This document shows, in pieces, positions 55,204 through 62,970 of a stretch of 64,000 nucleotides of DNA; position 1 is the stretch's first letter, and each line of letters starts with the position of its first letter. A program made the position numbers and the translations under genes. The stretch covers positions 3,906,001-3,970,000 of the forward strand of contig CAWCTD010000003.1 in assembly GCA_963798455.1 (NCBI GenBank), read 5' to 3'. A model generated the notes under the pieces. That model ran no database searches, was not told the DNA's origin, and was given only the letters and a program-made list of their open reading frames with translations. This stretch comes from CAWCTD01 sp963798455 (GTDB lineage Bacteria; Acidobacteriota; Terriglobia; Bryobacterales; Bryobacteraceae).

Positions 55204-56271
55204 ATGTCACAGTTGGAAGAGTCCATCGACAGGTTTCGCAGAGGGTTCTGGAACAGGCAGAGCATCGACCGCCCTCCCGTGGGCATCGCGGCCGACAGGA
55301 CCTGGCTGCCCATGAACTACCTGAGAGCGCCGCTTTCCCGTCCGAAACTGCGGCCGGAAGACGTAGGGCCGGATCTCGCCAGAACCGATTACGAAGACTC
55401 CTTCGCCGAGCGGCTGGTGAATTCGGATGACTGGCTGCCGTACGTCGCGGCATGGCGCGCCGTGCCGTGGCTGGAAGCCATCTGCGGCTGCCCCGTGCGC
55501 ACCGCGGCGGGCTCGCTGGTTCCCGGGCGATGCGCAGAGAGATTGGAGGACTTGAAGGAGACCTCACTCGCGAAGAGCCGGGAATGGGTGGAAACCTTGC
55601 GCAGGGAGACGCTGCGGCTAAGGAATACGGCGCCGGCCGGCTGCTGGGTGAGCCCAACTATCCTGCGCGGGACCTCGGACGTGCTCGCCGCCATGCGCGG
55701 TCTGGACGATTTCTACCTGGATCTGCACGATGACCCGCGGGCGATCGCCGACGCGGCGGCGTGGGTAAACAAGCTGCATCTGGAAGTATTGGATCTGCAT
55801 TTCTCGCTGGTGAGCCCTAAGCTGGGCGGCTACGGTCACATCTATGGCTACTGGGCGCCCGGGCCGACGACGGTCTTGCAGGAGGACGCGCTCGGTATGT
55901 GCTCGCCGTCGGTCTACCGGGACCTGTTCATGCAGCTCAATGCGGACATCGTTGAGCGCCTCGGGGAGCACGTCCTGTTCCACCTGCATTCGACCGGTTA
56001 CCGGCACTTCCGCCATGTGCTGGCGGTCCCCGGCATCGCGGGGTTGGAGATCACGGTGGAGGCGAACGGCCCGCGCCTCGCGGACATGCTGCCGGCCTTG
56101 CGCGAGATCCTGGAACGCTCGCGGCTGATCCTATTCGTGGACGCGCACATGGACGAATTGCCCGCCGTCCTGCGGCAGTTGCCCAAGGAGGGTCTCTACC
56201 TGATCGTCTCCGACAAGTTTGTGCGGAACGAGGAGGAATTCCGGCGCCTCATCCACACCGGCTGGGCGTAG
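55204..56271 (+). CDS. Uroporphyrinogen decarboxylase-like (URO-D superfamily) protein
   Basis: 355 aa from ATG 55204. The fold pattern of URO-D/corrinoid methyltransferase relatives is visible: FRRGFWNRQSIDRPPVGI near the start, LHDDPRAIADAAAWVNKLHLEVL in the middle, GHIYGYWAPGPTTVLQEDALGMCSPSVYRDLF, and FHLHSTGYRHFRHVLAVPGIAGLEITVEANGP near the C-terminus. Heme biosynthesis is unlikely in this sugar neighbourhood; relatives are found with catabolic clusters and have no fixed role. The next gene starts 14 bp on. Confidence 0.72.
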   Translation: MSQLEESIDRFRRGFWNRQSIDRPPVGIAADRTWLPMNYLRAPLSRPKLRPEDVGPDLARTDYEDSFAERLVNSDDWLPYVAAWRAVPWLEAICGCPVRTAAGSLVPGRCAERLEDLKETSLAKSREWVETLRRETLRLRNTAPAGCWVSPTILRGTSDVLAAMRGLDDFYLDLHDDPRAIADAAAWVNKLHLEVLDLHFSLVSPKLGGYGHIYGYWAPGPTTVLQEDALGMCSPSVYRDLFMQLNADIVERLGEHVLFHLHSTGYRHFRHVLAVPGIAGLEITVEANGPRLADMLPALREILERSRLILFVDAHMDELPAVLRQLPKEGLYLIVSDKFVRNEEEFRRLIHTGWA

Positions 56272-56285
56272 TAACATGAACCAGC

Positions 56286-56924
56286 ATGAGGACCCTGCGT
56301 AGAACGGCTTGGCTGCTGGCGGCGTGCTCCTTGCTGGCAAGTGCCGCCGACACGATCGAGGTTTTCGGATACGAGTGGCGCGTGCCCGTTGCCGCCGACT
56401 GGAAGGTGGTGAAGGAAGGCGGGGTGGAGACGCTCCAACTGCTGGTGCCCCGGCCCTCGACCCAACCTCGGCGGCCGACTCAGTATGCACTGGCGGAGAC
56501 GCCCGACTACATCCGCGTCACGGTGGAGGCGGAGGTTAAGCGGGAGCCGGAGTCGGCCCGGCAGATGCACCCCTCCTTGATAGTTGTCTACGCCTGGCAC
56601 GACCCGGACCACTTCAACTACGCGCATCTTTCCGTGGACGCCGCCAAAGACGTGGAAGTCCACAACGGCATCTTCCACGTCGCCGGGGGCGACCGCGTGC
56701 GCGTCAGCAGCCGGGAAGGCCCGGCCACCCTCGGCGGGAAGGACTGGCAGAAAGTGCGCCTGGTCTACGACGGGCGCTCGGGCCGGGTGGAGGTCTTCGT
56801 GGACGGGAAGACCTCACCCTCCCTGCGCGCCGTCGAGCCTGCGCTCGGCGCAGGTAAAGTCGGAATCGGCAGCTTCTTCGATATGGGCGAATTCCGCAAC
56901 GTCCGCATCGAGGGCGCGCGTTAG
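56286..56924 (+). CDS. Secreted concanavalin/LamG-like protein
   Basis: 212 aa with signal peptide (MRTLRRTAWLLAACSLLASAADT). The body is all beta: VEAEVKREPESARQMHPSLIVVYAWHDPDHFNYAHLSVDAAKDVEVHNGIFHV and WQKVRLVYDGRSGRVEVFVDGK ... GKVGIGSFFDMGEFRNVRIEG. This is the jelly-roll pattern of LamG/DUF1080-type (3-keto-glycoside hydrolase) domains. Catalytic residues cannot be named. It lies directly after the URO-D-like gene and is probably co-transcribed with it. Confidence 0.65.
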   Translation: MRTLRRTAWLLAACSLLASAADTIEVFGYEWRVPVAADWKVVKEGGVETLQLLVPRPSTQPRRPTQYALAETPDYIRVTVEAEVKREPESARQMHPSLIVVYAWHDPDHFNYAHLSVDAAKDVEVHNGIFHVAGGDRVRVSSREGPATLGGKDWQKVRLVYDGRSGRVEVFVDGKTSPSLRAVEPALGAGKVGIGSFFDMGEFRNVRIEGAR

Positions 56925-56950
56925 CGACGAGGACGGGCGTAGCCCTTTCA

Positions 56951-57748
56951 CTAGGGCTGCGAGCCGCCCACGGTGGCCGAAGCGCTCATGGAGGTCCCTC
57001 CCGGAACGGCGGCCTCCAGCAGACCCACCTCTACGCGGCGGTTTTGCTCACGGCCCTTGCGCGTGGAGTTCTCCGCCACCGGGTTCTCTTCCCCGAAGCC
57101 GAGGATGTGGATCCTGTAGAGCGGGATCTTACCCTCCAGAGCGAGGTAGCGCGCCACTGCTTCCGCGCGACTGCGGCTCAGTTGGAGATTGAACTGCTCG
57201 GGACCGGTCGTGTCGGTAAAGCCCTCCAGTTGGATCGCGTAATGCTTGGACGCGTCGAATTTCTGGATCATCGAATCAAGCTGCGCCTTGCCTTCCTTGG
57301 TGAGCCCGCTGCTGTTGAGCTTGAAAAGGACGCTCTCCGTAGAAACCAGTTTGTAGTTGTCCATGTTCTCCACGGTCGCCTTCTGGGCTGAAAGGCCTCG
57401 GTCCACCTCGTTGGCCTTATCCAGACCCTGCTGGGCGAGTGTCCCAGCCTGGCTCGCTTGCTGCTGGGCCTGTTCGGCTTGTGTATTGGCTTTGGCCGCC
57501 GCGGTTGCGGCTTCCTGCGCCTTGCTGTCTGCCGTCATCGCCTTCTCATTGGCTCGGGAAACGCCGGTCTCCAACTTGGCTATCGAGGCGCCATGTTCCG
57601 TCGATGTCTTCTCCAGCGTGGTCGTCCTTGCCTCAACGGGCGCTACGGTCTGGCTGACGTATTTCTTGGTCGCGCAACCGGTGGTCGCAAGCGCAAGGAC
57701 GGCGGCGGCGGTCCAAAGTGTGACACCGGCTGAAAATTGCATTCTCAT
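56951..57748 (-). CDS. OmpA-family lipoprotein with Lpp-like coiled coil
   Basis: 265 aa from ATG 57748, with AAGGGGG upstream. The signal ends ALATTGCATKK, a plausible though imperfect lipobox. Residues about 35-130 are an Ala/Gln-rich heptad coiled coil (ANEKAMTADSKAQEAATAAAKANTQAEQAQQQ). The C-terminal OmpA domain (VLFKLNSSGLTKEGKAQLDSMIQKF ... LQLSRSRAEAVARYLA ... GFGEENPVAENSTRKGREQNRRVEV) binds peptidoglycan. It links the outer membrane to the wall. Confidence 0.88.
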   Translation of the reverse strand: MRMQFSAGVTLWTAAAVLALATTGCATKKYVSQTVAPVEARTTTLEKTSTEHGASIAKLETGVSRANEKAMTADSKAQEAATAAAKANTQAEQAQQQASQAGTLAQQGLDKANEVDRGLSAQKATVENMDNYKLVSTESVLFKLNSSGLTKEGKAQLDSMIQKFDASKHYAIQLEGFTDTTGPEQFNLQLSRSRAEAVARYLALEGKIPLYRIHILGFGEENPVAENSTRKGREQNRRVEVGLLEAAVPGGTSMSASATVGGSQP

Positions 57749-58047
57749 ACTGCCCCCTTTCTTGCAGGCCAAGTAACACAACCTGCAGTGCTTTGCCTGT
57801 GACCGAGCACATTGTGTGCCATATCAAGTCGGGGGCCTGTTATCAGCGACTTAGTCTAGCTTGGTAACATATGTAACCACTGCGGTGGAGTAAATCTGCC
57901 TAGGATTATCGCAGCGGGCCGTGTACGCTTCGCGCGGACCCGGGCCGGCTCCGCGCAATTTCGACGTACCCGGTGAGCCCGGCAAGCGCTCAGGCGGCCA
58001 TGGCCATCTGCCAACCGGCGTGTTTCGGGGGTTTCCGGTCCGATAGA
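57749..58047. promoter_or_regulatory. Spacer between divergent OmpA and sigma-factor genes, with near-palindrome
   Basis: The stretch holds GGTAACATATGTAACC at 57863-57878, an inverted repeat with core ACATATGT and outer GGT/ACC arms. It could be a regulator site for either gene. No gene is supported. No other signal is clear. Confidence 0.35.
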
Positions 58048-58080
58048 ATGAAGCGGGAGGCATGTCACCTCCACAAATCG

Positions 58081-58692
58081 ATGGCATCTCTGGAAAAGGA
58101 AGCGGAAGTCGAGCTGGCGCGCGAGCTTCTGGGCGGCAACCTTGCGGCGTTCGACCGTTTTGTCGAGAGTTTCCGCTCCAGGCTGTTCCAGTACAGCCTG
58201 CTGGTTTGCGGGCACCGCGAGGACGCGGAAGAAGTGGCCCAGGACACGCTGCTCAAGGTCTTTGAGAATTTCGATCAGCTTCGCGAGCCTGAGAGGGTGC
58301 GCGCCTGGGTGTTCCGCATCGCGCGCAATGCCTGTTTGATGAAGCGGCGCAAGAGCGTCTTTGCGCCCGCGTACGAACTCTCGCTGGACGAGCTGATGCC
58401 GGTTCCGGGCCAAGGCGATGGAGAGCGTAAGCTGGAAATTGCCGACTGGTCCAACCTGCCGGACGCCGGAGTCCTGCGGACGGAGCTGAAAGAGGTCCTG
58501 AAGGATGCGATCCGGGCGCTGCCCGAAATCTACAGAACCGTGCTGTTGCTGCGCGACGTGGAGGAACTGACTACGGAAGAGGCTGCCAAAATCCTGGAAG
58601 TCAGCGGAGACGTTGTAAAGACCAGGCTTCACCGCGCTCGTCTGGCGGTCCGTCAGAAACTCGATGGATACCTCCGCGCGGCCGAGAATTGA
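58081..58692 (+). CDS. ECF-type RNA polymerase sigma factor
   Basis: 203 aa from ATG 58081 (an ATG at 58048 is also in frame). Region 2: FDRFVESFRSRLFQYSLLVCGHREDAEEVAQDTLLKVFENFDQLREPERVRAWVFRIARN. Region 4: ALPEIYRTVLLLRDVEELTTEEAAKILEVSGDVVKTRLHRARLAVRQKL. It directs polymerase to stress or envelope promoters. A GGAGG/CCTCC stem (58056-58072) just upstream could mask a ribosome site. It is followed 12 bp later by its anti-sigma. Confidence 0.9.
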   Translation: MASLEKEAEVELARELLGGNLAAFDRFVESFRSRLFQYSLLVCGHREDAEEVAQDTLLKVFENFDQLREPERVRAWVFRIARNACLMKRRKSVFAPAYELSLDELMPVPGQGDGERKLEIADWSNLPDAGVLRTELKEVLKDAIRALPEIYRTVLLLRDVEELTTEEAAKILEVSGDVVKTRLHRARLAVRQKLDGYLRAAEN

Positions 58693-58704
58693 CGGGACGA
58701 ACCT

Positions 58705-58995
58705 ATGGGCGATCAGCAGATCATCAACGCCGGGGATTGCCGGGAAGTCTTCGCGCAGTTGTCGGCCTACATCGAGGAGGAACTCACTCCTGAGGCCCGC
58801 CGCCACTTGGAGGAACATCTTTGCGGGTGTCCCCCTTGCGTCGAGTTCGTCGACAGCCTGCGGCGGACGGTCGAGTTGTGCCGCCGCTTCGAGCCCGGCG
58901 ACTCGCCCGGCCCCATGACCGCCGAGGCCAGGGAGCAGCTTCTGACCGCCTGCCGCAAGATGCTGGCCTCCCGCCGCAACCCGCCGCCTCTGTGA
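58705..58995 (+). CDS. Zinc-finger anti-sigma factor
   Basis: 96 aa. HLEEHLCGCPPCVEFVDSL contains the ZAS motif H-x3-C-x2-C (His, Cys-Gly-Cys-Pro-Pro-Cys), preceded by AQLSAYIEEELTPEARR. No transmembrane helix, so it is a soluble type. It would hold the adjacent ECF sigma inactive and release it on redox change or zinc loss. The C-terminal 35 residues carry two more Cys (one in LLTACRKML). Confidence 0.85.
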   Translation: MGDQQIINAGDCREVFAQLSAYIEEELTPEARRHLEEHLCGCPPCVEFVDSLRRTVELCRRFEPGDSPGPMTAEAREQLLTACRKMLASRRNPPPL

Positions 58996-59047
58996 CCGCC
59001 GTCACTGCTTTGCACACGCACTCCTCCTAACCTGGAAGCAGGCGCCC

Positions 59048-60064
59048 ATGTCCCGTAAGCTTTTGAAACGCCGGCCCCCCGACCGCTCGCAAGCTCTGCG
59101 TTGGGCGTTCCAGACGGTTTTCCTGCTGCTGAATGTTTGGATCGGAACGCAATTCTACTTCTTTGTACGGCATCACGAGACTGGCAGCGCCACCGCCTGG
59201 GCTTCTCGTCCGCCGGGTGTCGAGGGCTGGTTGCCGATCGCCTCACTCATGAATCTGAAGCTGTGGATCGCCACCGGCCGCCTGCCCTCTCTACACCCTG
59301 CCGGCACAGTCCTGCTGGTGGCGTTCCTGGTGATTTCCTTCCTGTTGCGCAAGGCGTTTTGCGGTTGGCTGTGCCCGGTCGGCACGATCTCGGAATGGCT
59401 GTGGCGCCTTGGCCGCCGGACCTTCCGCGGGAACTTCCGCCTTCCCCGCGGGGCGGACATCGCCCTGAGGAGCCTGAAGTACGCCCTGCTGGGCTTGTTC
59501 CTCTACGCGGTGGGATCGATGAGCGTCCCTGCCATCCAGGCCTTCCTGGGAGGCCCTTACGGCGTGATCGCGGACGTCAAGATGCTCAATTTCTTCCGCT
59601 TTCTCAGCGTAAGCGCGGCAGCCGTGTTGGGCGTTCTCATCCTGCTCTCGATCTTCATCCAGAACTTCTGGTGCCGGTATCTCTGCCCCTACGGCGCGCT
59701 GATGGGGCTGGTTGCCCGCTTCAGCCCGGCCCGCATTCGCCGCGCCCCGGACATTTGCATCGATTGCGCCAAGTGCGCCAAGGTCTGCCCCTCGCTGCTC
59801 CCGGTGGACAAGCTGATTACCGTCCGCTCGCCCGAGTGTACCGGCTGCTTGGACTGTGTCGCCGTGTGCCCCGCTGAAGGCGCGCTCTGGATGTCGGCCG
59901 GCAAGCGTGGCCGCATCCCCGCCTGGCTGATGGCCGCGGCCATCGCAGTCCTTTTCCTGGGCATTGTCGGTTACGCCCGTTGGGCCGGACATTGGTACAC
60001 CGACATCCCCAGCCAGGCCTACGACGACCTCATCCCCCGCGCCGGCCAGTTCACACACCCTTAG
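59048..60064 (+). CDS. NapH/CcoG-like membrane 4Fe-4S ferredoxin protein
   Basis: 338 aa with about five hydrophobic helices. Two membrane Cys motifs, CGWLCPVGTISEWLW and CRYLCPYGALMGLV, precede two ferredoxin clusters in CIDCAKCAKVCPSLLPVD and CTGCLDCVAVCPAEGALW. This is the NapH/NosR/polyferredoxin layout, which passes electrons from quinol to periplasmic partners. It is likely in the sigma/anti-sigma operon (52 bp after the anti-sigma). Confidence 0.87.
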   Translation: MSRKLLKRRPPDRSQALRWAFQTVFLLLNVWIGTQFYFFVRHHETGSATAWASRPPGVEGWLPIASLMNLKLWIATGRLPSLHPAGTVLLVAFLVISFLLRKAFCGWLCPVGTISEWLWRLGRRTFRGNFRLPRGADIALRSLKYALLGLFLYAVGSMSVPAIQAFLGGPYGVIADVKMLNFFRFLSVSAAAVLGVLILLSIFIQNFWCRYLCPYGALMGLVARFSPARIRRAPDICIDCAKCAKVCPSLLPVDKLITVRSPECTGCLDCVAVCPAEGALWMSAGKRGRIPAWLMAAAIAVLFLGIVGYARWAGHWYTDIPSQAYDDLIPRAGQFTHP

Positions 60065-60089
60065 TCCGCTTCCGGCCAGCGGCGCTACC

Positions 60090-61061
60090 ATGATGGCAGG
60101 CGCCATGGCCCGTCCCGTCTGCGTGCTGGCAACGATCCTCGCCGCCCTCGTCCTCGCTGCCGCGGACAGGGGGTTCGAGCTGAGCGGCCAAATCGACCCG
60201 CCGCGCGCCTGGGCCTTGGTGGTGCTCGACGGTGCCACTTCTCCTTTCACCGCCCACACGAGCAGCGATTCCAAGGGTCGATTCCGCTTTCGTGACCTAG
60301 CGGCCGGACCTTACATTCTGCGAGTGTTCGTCCCCGGCCTGGACGAAACCCTGCAAACAGTGGAAGTGGGTCCGAGCACGGCCGGCGCCCGCCGCCGGAT
60401 CAGTCTGACTGTGCCCTTCGCCGGCACGGCGGCCTCTCGCCAGACCCGCGAGGCCCCGCACAAGGTGGACCTCCGGGAACTCGGCATCCCCGATTCCGCC
60501 AGGCGAGAGTACCGAGAGGCCCAGGTACTATTGGGCGAGGACGACGTTGCCGGGGCGGTCAAACGCCTGGAACGGGCGGTCGAAATCGCGCCGAGCTTCA
60601 CCGAAGCATGGAACAACCTGGGCACTATTGCCTACCATGCCCGCCGCCTCTCCGACGCCGAGCGCTATTTCCGCCTGGCCCTGGATCACGATCCCGGGGC
60701 CTACCCCCCTTCAGTCAATCTGGGAGGCGTGCTCCTCAACCTGGGCAGACACGCCGAGGCGCTGGGCTTTAACATGTATTCCGTACAGCAGCAGCCTCGG
60801 GAGGCCCTGGCCAACGCCCAGTTGGGGATGAACTACCTGTTCCTGGGCCGCCCCGGCCTGGCGCTCCAGTACCTCAAGGAGGCCAAGCGCCTCGATCCCG
60901 GTCACTTTACCTATCCGCAGCTCTATTTGGCCGAAATTTACATCCAGCAGCGCGACCGGAAGGCGGCCGTCAGTGAGTTGGAAGACTTCCTGAAGCGCCA
61001 CCCGGACGCAGCGGAAACCGAGAAGGTCCGGGCTCAGCTCTCCCAGCTCCGGGCCGAGTGA
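60090..61061 (+). CDS. Secreted carboxypeptidase-regulatory-like and TPR protein
   Basis: 323 aa from ATG 60090 (ATG 60105 also possible), with signal peptide (VCVLATILAALVLAAADR). A CarboxypepD-regulatory-like beta-sandwich (SDSKGRFRFRDLAAGPYILRVFVPGLDETLQTVEV) is followed by about five TPR units (AWNNLGTIAYHARRLSDAERYFRLALDHDPGAYPPS, ALANAQLGMNYLFLGRPGLALQYLKEAKRLDPGHF). This pair is very common in Acidobacteriota exported proteins. It is a scaffold protein of unknown partner. Confidence 0.8.
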   Translation: MMAGAMARPVCVLATILAALVLAAADRGFELSGQIDPPRAWALVVLDGATSPFTAHTSSDSKGRFRFRDLAAGPYILRVFVPGLDETLQTVEVGPSTAGARRRISLTVPFAGTAASRQTREAPHKVDLRELGIPDSARREYREAQVLLGEDDVAGAVKRLERAVEIAPSFTEAWNNLGTIAYHARRLSDAERYFRLALDHDPGAYPPSVNLGGVLLNLGRHAEALGFNMYSVQQQPREALANAQLGMNYLFLGRPGLALQYLKEAKRLDPGHFTYPQLYLAEIYIQQRDRKAAVSELEDFLKRHPDAAETEKVRAQLSQLRAE

Positions 61062-61146
61062 TGGAGCACGAGACCGACAGCGCCGGCCGGGCATGACCGC
61101 TTCCCCTACGCAACCTTTTGGCGGCGGAGGCATCCAACAAGTAGCG

Positions 61147-61165
61147 ACTCAGTTAGGGACTGAGT
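61147..61165 (+). promoter_or_regulatory. Inverted repeat ending at the start codon of the Fis protein
   Basis: ACTCAGT (61147-61153), loop TAGGG, ACTGAGT (61159-61165), immediately before the ATG at 61166. The loop carries the only purine-rich AGGG that could serve as ribosome site. Folding in the mRNA could control translation; a protein operator is the alternative. Confidence 0.55.
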
Positions 61166-61543
61166 ATGCCTATGGTCGTACTCGTTGACGACAATCAGGA
61201 ATCAAGGGCGGCGTTGGAACAGACCCTTGTGGCCCAGGGCTATTCCGTCCAATCGGTGGCATCTCTGGACGAAGCCCGCCAGTTGAACGGAGGCTCGTCG
61301 CGACTTCCTCTTCTGCTGGCCGGCTCTCTGGAGCGGCCGGCCCACCCGCTCAGCATGCGGGAAGTGGAAAGGATAGCGATCGAGGACGCCTTGCGGGCCA
61401 ATCACGGCAACCGCACACACGCCGCCAGACAGCTCGGCATCAGTCTCCGCAAGCTCCAATACCGGCTGAAGGAATACGGCCGGCAGATGGAAACCCAGAC
61501 CCCTCCGTATGCGGGCCGGAGCTCGACCCTGAGGACCACCTGA
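61166..61543 (+). CDS. Minimal Fis-type DNA-binding protein with truncated receiver
   Basis: 125 aa. MVVLVDDNQESRAALEQTLVAQGYSVQSVASLDEARQL matches the first 40 residues of a response-regulator receiver, then stops before the phospho-Asp. A short linker (LPLLLAGSLERPAHPLS) leads to REVERIAIEDALRANHGNRTHAARQLGISLRKLQYRLKEYG, a full Fis/HTH_8 domain as at the C-terminus of NtrC proteins. The AAA+ sigma-54 domain is absent. It may be a DNA-binding antagonist of NtrC-like regulators, or the result of an internal deletion. Confidence 0.78.
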   Translation: MPMVVLVDDNQESRAALEQTLVAQGYSVQSVASLDEARQLNGGSSRLPLLLAGSLERPAHPLSMREVERIAIEDALRANHGNRTHAARQLGISLRKLQYRLKEYGRQMETQTPPYAGRSSTLRTT

Positions 61544-61685
61544 GCGCTCCGCGGGCTTGAAGGGGCATGCCAAATGCCCGCGCTGCGACGGGATCCGAGA
61601 GCCAAGCCAGGTTCCTCGCTCCAGGGCGACGTTATAATGGTTTGTTCCACCATTCTCGTCCCCCAGGAGCAATACAAGACTACTC

Positions 61686-62882
61686 ATGACGACCAAACGC
61701 ATCGGCATCCTTACAGGAGGCGGCGACGTCCCCGGGTTGAACTCGGTCATCAAGGGCGTCGTTTACCGTGGCAGCGAACTTGGCATTGAGGTTACGGGCA
61801 TCCGTCGCGGATGGGAAGGCCTGACCCAAGTGAATCTGGAGGATCCGATGAGCCGGGCGCGCTACGTTCTTCCTTTGAACCGTGCCAACACCCGCACCAT
61901 CGACCGCACCGGCGGCACCTTCCTTCACACCAGCCGCACCAACCCCGCCAAGATGAAGGAATTGCCCGGCTTCCTCAAAGGTAAGGACTTCCCGGTCAGG
62001 GAGAACACCAAGAAGGGTGTGACGTCCATGGTCCACGATGTCACCTCGCAGGTACTGAGGAACCTCGAGACCCTTCAGCTCGACTACCTGGTCGCCATCG
62101 GCGGCGATGACACGCTCAGCTATGCCGCGCGCCTGGACAAAGAAGGCTTCCCGGTGATCTGCATCCCCAAGACCATGGACAACGACGTGCGGAACACCGA
62201 GTACTGCATCGGCTTTTCTACGGCGATCACCCGCGCGGTGGACGCCATCGAGCGGCAGCGCACCACGGTCGGCAGCCATGAACGCGTGGGCATCTTCCGC
62301 GTCTTCGGCCGCGATGCCGGCCATACCGCGCTGTACACCGCCTACGTGGGTTCGCTCCGCTGCTGCATCCCCGAGTACAAGGTGGACCTGGAGAAGTTGA
62401 TTGGTCTCATCATCGATGACAAGCGAAGCAACCCGAGTAACTACGCTCTGGTCATCCTCTCCGAGGGCGCGGAGTGGGAGGGTTACAAAGTGAGGGAGTA
62501 CGGCGATCCCGACGCTTACGGCCACCGCAAGAAGATGAGCGTGGGCGAGGACCTTAGCGACGAGATCAAGCGCCGCACCGGCGAGGAAACCGTGGTGAGC
62601 GACCTGACCTATGATCTGCGCGGCGGCAGCCCAGATTTCCTGGACAAGCTCGTGGCAACGACGTACGCCAATATCGCGCTGGACGCCATCACTGCGGGCA
62701 GGCACGGGCTGATGACCGCGATTGTTAAGGGCTGCTTCACCCTGTCGCCCATCCCCGATCCCAAGCTGGGGCCGCGCAAGGTGGAGGTCGATGCCATGTA
62801 CAATACCGAACGCTACACGGCCCGTTACAGCGCCAAGCTCGGCTTCCCGATCTTCCTCACGCATGCGGACGGCACGGCGTAG
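61686..62882 (+). CDS. 6-phosphofructokinase, probably PPi-dependent
   Basis: 398 aa. Phosphorylates fructose-6-phosphate. N-terminal GILTGGGDVPGLNSVIKG; AIGGDDTLSYA at about residues 137-147; PKTMDNDVRNTEYCIGF at 161-177; and GSHERVGIFRVFGRDAGHTALY. In ATP enzymes the loop reads GGDG; Asp in the second place (GGDD) blocks the ATP alpha-phosphate and marks PPi-users. This makes the reaction likely reversible. Length suits the long PPi-PFK group. No sugar gene is next to it. Confidence 0.88.
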   Translation: MTTKRIGILTGGGDVPGLNSVIKGVVYRGSELGIEVTGIRRGWEGLTQVNLEDPMSRARYVLPLNRANTRTIDRTGGTFLHTSRTNPAKMKELPGFLKGKDFPVRENTKKGVTSMVHDVTSQVLRNLETLQLDYLVAIGGDDTLSYAARLDKEGFPVICIPKTMDNDVRNTEYCIGFSTAITRAVDAIERQRTTVGSHERVGIFRVFGRDAGHTALYTAYVGSLRCCIPEYKVDLEKLIGLIIDDKRSNPSNYALVILSEGAEWEGYKVREYGDPDAYGHRKKMSVGEDLSDEIKRRTGEETVVSDLTYDLRGGSPDFLDKLVATTYANIALDAITAGRHGLMTAIVKGCFTLSPIPDPKLGPRKVEVDAMYNTERYTARYSAKLGFPIFLTHADGTA

Positions 62883-62970
62883 GATTGCGTACCGCTTGCT
62901 TACGCGCGCGGCTAAGAAACAGGGTTCAGAGCCGCGACCGTCAGGGAGCGGCTAGACTGGATGTAGAGTC

